A DNA stretch of 8,024 bases. It comes from Micrococcales bacterium (GTDB lineage Bacteria > Actinomycetota > Actinomycetes > S36-B12 > UBA10799). A program made the position numbers and the translations under genes. The notes under the pieces were generated by a model that did no database searches, was not told where the DNA came from, and worked only from the letters and a program-made list of their open reading frames with translations. Position 1 is the stretch's first letter; each line of letters opens with the position of its first letter. Of this stretch, positions 5,183 through 8,024 are shown in pieces. The stretch is from NCBI GenBank assembly GCA_023252115.1, contig JAHEXM010000063.1, positions 1-8,024 of the forward strand, read 5' to 3'.

Positions 5183-6196
5183 GTGACAGTTGACATCATC
5201 GTTCCCGTTTACCAGCCAAATTGGGAATGCCTTGACAAGGTAATTTCAGCTGCCCTTGACCAAGAGATTCCAACATCTGTCGGACTGGTACTCGATGGAC
5301 CCGACAAACAGGTCGAGCAACGGCTCACCGAAATGACTCAGGCCGAGCCACGAGTCAGGTACCTGGTAACCGAAGGATTCGGAACTGGCGACATCTCACG
5401 ACTTGAAATTTTGGATACCCCCACCTCGGACTTTCTGATATTCCTCGACGACGACGTTGTTGCCACACCCACACTCGCCAAACAACACGCTGACGCTCTC
5501 GAGTCCACTCCGGGCATCGTGCTCGGGCAACTGGAAACAGTGATTCCGCCGACAAGCGATCCGCTTCGGCCCGGCGCACTCTTGTATGACCAGTGGTATC
5601 AGCACAATCGCGAGAGCTGGTTGGCTGATCCGAACACAGTCGCGTGGAGTTTTTGGGGCGGAAACTTTTCGGGTCGTCGCGAGACGATGCAACGCATTCG
5701 AAGTTTTGTGACGCGCGAGCAGGTGAACTACAGCCTTGATTCCTTTTACGGGTTGATCGCCAACGAACTTGGAATACCAGTTACGTATCGCGATGACATC
5801 GTGGCCCGACACTTCGTCGAAAAACCCATTGATCAAGTGCCCGGCGTTGGGTACGCGTATGGAAGCGCAGCCGCAGTGATGGCACGCGGAATCAATAATT
5901 TGCTACCAAAGAAAGCAGCCGACTACCGCGGTCCAGCGCTCAAAGTGCAATCGTTTCCGGGCGCCAAAATGCTTACCCGGTTATATGGGAAACGACCAAT
6001 CACGACTCGCAACATGCTCATTCGGGCGGCGGCGCGCAATAACGAACGCGGAAATGATGACAAAGCGGTGCGCTACCTATCGGCCGCACATGTTCTGGAA
6101 CTGACCCGCGGTTACCGCGAGCACGATGTCCCAAATGCGATATCACGCGACATTAGCCAGCTTTTGTCCGCAGCTCGAGCCGCTGCCCAGGACTAA
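5183..6196 (+). CDS. Family 2 glycosyltransferase
   Basis: This 337-residue GT-A enzyme opens directly with the nucleotide-binding strand VDIIVPVYQPN (residues 3-13). It has DISRLEIL (70-77), the donor/metal motif IFLDDD (86-91), WSFWGGNFSGRR (155-166) as the substrate loop and YSLDSFYGLIANELG (183-197) where GT2 proteins usually have xED; Asp186 could be the catalytic base. ARHFVEKP (208-215) follows. The C-terminal 100 residues are helical and basic with no membrane span, so it is likely soluble or peripheral. It is read divergently from the other glycosyltransferase and lies 28 bases before the flippase gene, which points to a shared role in building an exported glycan. The GTG start was chosen because the core fold begins at residue 3 and a TANNNT box lies 7 bases upstream. 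Donor and acceptor cannot be assigned. Confidence 0.9.
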   Translation: MTVDIIVPVYQPNWECLDKVISAALDQEIPTSVGLVLDGPDKQVEQRLTEMTQAEPRVRYLVTEGFGTGDISRLEILDTPTSDFLIFLDDDVVATPTLAKQHADALESTPGIVLGQLETVIPPTSDPLRPGALLYDQWYQHNRESWLADPNTVAWSFWGGNFSGRRETMQRIRSFVTREQVNYSLDSFYGLIANELGIPVTYRDDIVARHFVEKPIDQVPGVGYAYGSAAAVMARGINNLLPKKAADYRGPALKVQSFPGAKMLTRLYGKRPITTRNMLIRAAARNNERGNDDKAVRYLSAAHVLELTRGYREHDVPNAISRDISQLLSAARAAAQD

Positions 6197-6210
6197 TCCC
6201 GGTCTTGCCC

Positions 6211-6217
6211 GAGAGGA
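6211..6217 (+). promoter_or_regulatory. Shine-Dalgarno site that sets the flippase start
   Basis: GAGAGGA ends 7 bases before the ATG at 6225. It supports that start over the ATG at 6126, which would overlap the glycosyltransferase by 71 bases and add a non-hydrophobic leader. Confidence 0.65.
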
Positions 6218-6224
6218 TGCTGGT

Positions 6225-7511
6225 ATGGCCGCTGCTCGGAAACCAACGATGGTGGTCAACGCCACTGCGTTGATGGCGGCCACTATTGCGACGTCTGCTT
6301 TGGGTTTGGTTTTTTGGGCGGTCGCGGCACGGCTCTACGATCCCGCGGAAGTGGGTGTCGGCTCAGCTCAGATCAGCGCAGCAATGCTGCTGGCGACCTT
6401 CGCCGACTTGAGCCTCGGGCAAATGTTGGCACGATTCCTGCCACAGGCAGGAAGTCACGGAACATGGATTATCAAGCGCGCATTCACCGCAAACATTGTT
6501 GCGTCACTTGTCCTTGCCGTGGCCGTCGTTGGTTTGGGATTCTCGGATTCGTACCTGCACACCTGGCAAGACAAAATCTTGTTCATCGTCGCTGTCCCGA
6601 TGTTGACTCTCTTTGTCGTTCAGGACTCAGCTTTACTCGGCCTCGGCGCAGCAGTCGTCGTACCGATCGAGAATGTCCTGTTTTCGCTTGCGAAACTCAT
6701 CCTGCTGCCAGTGTTCGCAGTTTGGGTATTTTTTTCGGGAATTTTCGCATCGTGGGTAATTCCTGCCGGACTGGCAGTCATCGGGGTGGCCTGGTTCATC
6801 AAACGCAAACATCTGATGGATCCAGATCTCCAGGCAGAGGGCCGTCCGCTACCGCCGCGTTCCGTTCTCTACCCGCTACTCGGCAAGCAATACATCGGGG
6901 CTGTCGCGGGTCAATGCGTCACGCTTGGCGTTCCACTAGTCATAATTCACGAGTTAGGTGCCACCGCCAACGGCTATCTCGCGCTCGCGTGGATCATCGG
7001 CGGCGCATTTAGCGCACTCAGCCTCAACATCACGTTGTCCTTCTACTACGAGGTTCGCAAGGGTCGACCCATCACGATCCCCATGTTGAAACGCATAGGC
7101 CTACTGCTGGGTCTGACTGCGGGCCTTGGCGGCATTGTTTGTGCGGCACTCGCTCCTATCGTGCTTGCCATTGTCGCGCCCGGATACCAAAACGAATCGA
7201 CCGATCTTTTGCGCCTCGTCGCGCTGTCTGCGCCGCTGCAAGCACTGTGGATTTGGCTCATTACGTTCTGGTGGCTTGAAGGTCGCTTTAGCCGTTTCGC
7301 AGTACTGCAATCGTGCTGGGCGGCGGCAACGTTGGTACTGACGTGGTGGTTGGCCGGGGAATATGGAGTAACGGGGGCGGGCATGGCCATGCTGACAACC
7401 AGCCTTGTCGTTGGCCTTGGCGCGCTCTGGCCGTTGTTTCATCGTTACCGGGTCGTGCGCGCCGGCCAGGGGCACCTGTGGGTTCCGGAGCACGCAGACG
7501 ACGAGTACTGA
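6225..7511 (+). CDS. Polysaccharide flippase-like membrane protein (Wzx/MOP superfamily)
   Basis: This 428-residue integral membrane protein has about 12 hydrophobic segments by eye, the first at residues 13-35 and others near 47-66, 85-106, 117-139, 145-168, 173-192, 219-241, 250-272, 289-318, 328-350, 357-376 and 381-404. The N-terminal ARLYDPAEVGVGSAQISAA block (35-53) followed by RFLPQAG (70-76) is typical of O-antigen/teichoic-acid exporter-like members of the MOP superfamily, where the residues after the first helix read yxpxevGxxsxxxs. Such proteins flip lipid-linked glycans across the cytoplasmic membrane. It follows the glycosyltransferase by 28 bases, probably in one transcript, and could export what the glycosyltransferases of both blocks make. 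The C-terminal tail (GHLWVPEHADDEY) is short and acidic. A MATE-type small-molecule exporter is less likely. The substrate is unknown. Confidence 0.87.
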   Translation: MAAARKPTMVVNATALMAATIATSALGLVFWAVAARLYDPAEVGVGSAQISAAMLLATFADLSLGQMLARFLPQAGSHGTWIIKRAFTANIVASLVLAVAVVGLGFSDSYLHTWQDKILFIVAVPMLTLFVVQDSALLGLGAAVVVPIENVLFSLAKLILLPVFAVWVFFSGIFASWVIPAGLAVIGVAWFIKRKHLMDPDLQAEGRPLPPRSVLYPLLGKQYIGAVAGQCVTLGVPLVIIHELGATANGYLALAWIIGGAFSALSLNITLSFYYEVRKGRPITIPMLKRIGLLLGLTAGLGGIVCAALAPIVLAIVAPGYQNESTDLLRLVALSAPLQALWIWLITFWWLEGRFSRFAVLQSCWAAATLVLTWWLAGEYGVTGAGMAMLTTSLVVGLGALWPLFHRYRVVRAGQGHLWVPEHADDEY

Positions 7512-7532
7512 TCGCAACGGAATACTCAACGG
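7503..7532. other. Short convergent gene end with a weak inverted repeat
   Basis: The flippase and the Ig/Fn3 gene end tail to tail with 14 bases between the stops. GAGTACT and AATACTC flank the junction and can pair in a 5-base stem (GAGTA/TACTC) with a long loop and no T-tract. This is too weak to call a terminator. Confidence 0.2.
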
Positions 7533-8020
7533 TGGAATGCCGCCGACGCAGACCATGGGCTCGGTCCGATTGCGTTTATTGCGCGCACCTTGCAGTCGTA
7601 CCACTGCCCCGACTTAAGCCCGGCCACAACGACTGGCGAAGAACCGGCCGACGCTGTCAACACTGCCAGATTCCGGCGCGAAATACATTGCGCACGCGCC
7701 GAGGTAACTTTTGACCCGCCATTGCTACTGACGACAAAGTTCAGCCTGACTCTGCCAGGCACACCTGGCGCAATTTTGGTGATGGCCGGTGCTGCTGGCA
7801 CGGTGGGTGCCGGTGGTGGCGTGGGTGATGGTGTGTCTTCTGGCGCTGGAACCGGATCAGGCGTGATCACCAGTGAGCCGGACACCGGTGAGGCCGCAGA
7901 CCAATTGTCATTACCGGCCTGCGTCGCGTCGATGCCACACGTTCCGGCGGATACCGGCGTGAGGACCGACCCAGTCAACGTGCACACACTGGGCGTACTC
8001 GAGCTGAATGCAACTGGCAA
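7526..8020 (-). CDS. C-terminal part of a secreted Ig-like/Fn3 protein, frame interrupted at the window edge
   Basis: The visible 164 residues hold three parts. Residues 1-52 are the second half of a bacterial Ig-like repeat (VAFSSSTPSVC, then VSAGTCGIDATQAGNDNWSAA, with paired Cys13 and Cys28). Residues 53-79 are a linker rich in Pro, Ala and Thr. Residues 80-164 are a fibronectin type III domain with TKIAPGVPGRVRLNF, paired Cys112 and Cys143 and the closing strand YDCKVRAINAIGPSPWS. The protein ends right after Fn3 with no sorting signal or membrane anchor, so it would be secreted or held by upstream parts. The Ig-like repeat starts abruptly: the codon before Leu (TTG, 8018-8020) is TGA at 8021-8023, where repeats of this type normally have Gly. 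Either the gene is broken there, or the base is an error, or a TTG start makes a shortened protein. It is probably unrelated to the carrier-protein operon. Confidence 0.7.
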   Translation of the reverse strand: MPVAFSSSTPSVCTLTGSVLTPVSAGTCGIDATQAGNDNWSAASPVSGSLVITPDPVPAPEDTPSPTPPPAPTVPAAPAITKIAPGVPGRVRLNFVVSSNGGSKVTSARAQCISRRNLAVLTASAGSSPVVVAGLKSGQWYDCKVRAINAIGPSPWSASAAFHR

Positions 8021-8024
8021 TCAT

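Noticed and set aside
6126..6224. Earlier ATG for the flippase, overlapping the glycosyltransferase by 71 bases
   Set aside because: The ATG at 6225 has a GAGAGGA site 7 bases upstream and begins directly before the first hydrophobic segment; the added 33 residues are not membrane-like.
6314..7012. Plus-strand open frame of 232 codons within the flippase gene
   Set aside because: It overlaps the membrane protein in another frame and translates to an Arg/Ser/Cys-rich sequence without domains; a shadow frame.
7512..7525. Bidirectional terminator between the convergent stops
   Set aside because: Only a 5-base stem with a long loop and no T-tract can be drawn.
7101..7604. Minus-strand open frame of 167 codons at the flippase 3' end
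   Set aside because: It is antisense to the flippase and overlaps the Ig/Fn3 gene in another frame; composition is Arg/Pro/Gln-rich with no domain.
7985..8024. ATG at the right edge (8022-8024, minus strand) as start of a separate small gene
   Set aside because: It is out of frame with the Ig/Fn3 sequence and gives a 37-codon peptide with no recognisable feature.

Overview
The window looks like a chromosomal fragment of an actinobacterium (Actinomycetota) of moderate GC content. This is inferred from three things: GTG starts lying 7-8 bases after TANNNT boxes (leaderless style), a GT2 glycosyltransferase with an actinobacterial-type N-terminal extension, and an Ig-like/proline-rich/Fn3 secreted protein with paired cysteines. 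No rRNA, tRNA, CRISPR array or insertion sequence was seen, and coding density is very high.

Minus-strand block (1-5143). Seven genes are read leftward in one tightly packed array: a GT2 glycosyltransferase, a holo-ACP synthase (AcpS), a stand-alone carrier protein, an acyl-CoA-dehydrogenase-like flavoprotein, a seryl-tRNA-synthetase-like amino acid:[carrier protein] ligase, a DUF1839 protein and the first 45 codons of a protein that resembles the N-terminus of a family 2 glycoside hydrolase. Apart from the 40-base gap between the glycosyltransferase and acpS, the junctions are 1-2 base gaps or overlaps of 4-11 bases. The carrier protein plus class-II-synthetase-like ligase is the pair characterised biochemically in Bradyrhizobium and Agrobacterium, where a truncated aminoacyl-tRNA-synthetase homologue charges the phosphopantetheine arm of a carrier protein instead of tRNA. 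Here the block also carries its own phosphopantetheinyl transferase and sugar-handling genes.

Plus-strand block (5183-7511). Diverging from the first block across only 39 bases are a second GT2 glycosyltransferase and a multi-span Wzx/MOP-type flippase. This suggests assembly and export of a glycan. At the right edge (7526-8020, minus strand) is the C-terminal part of a secreted Ig-like/Fn3 protein whose frame is interrupted by a TGA at the window edge.

Working model (inference): AcpS activates the carrier, the ligase loads an amino acid, the flavoprotein may oxidise or otherwise handle the thioester-bound amino acid, and DUF1839, which has a conserved-looking Cys/His/Asp set, may transfer the aminoacyl group. 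The acceptor could be a glycan made by the two glycosyltransferases and moved by the flippase. The product is unknown.
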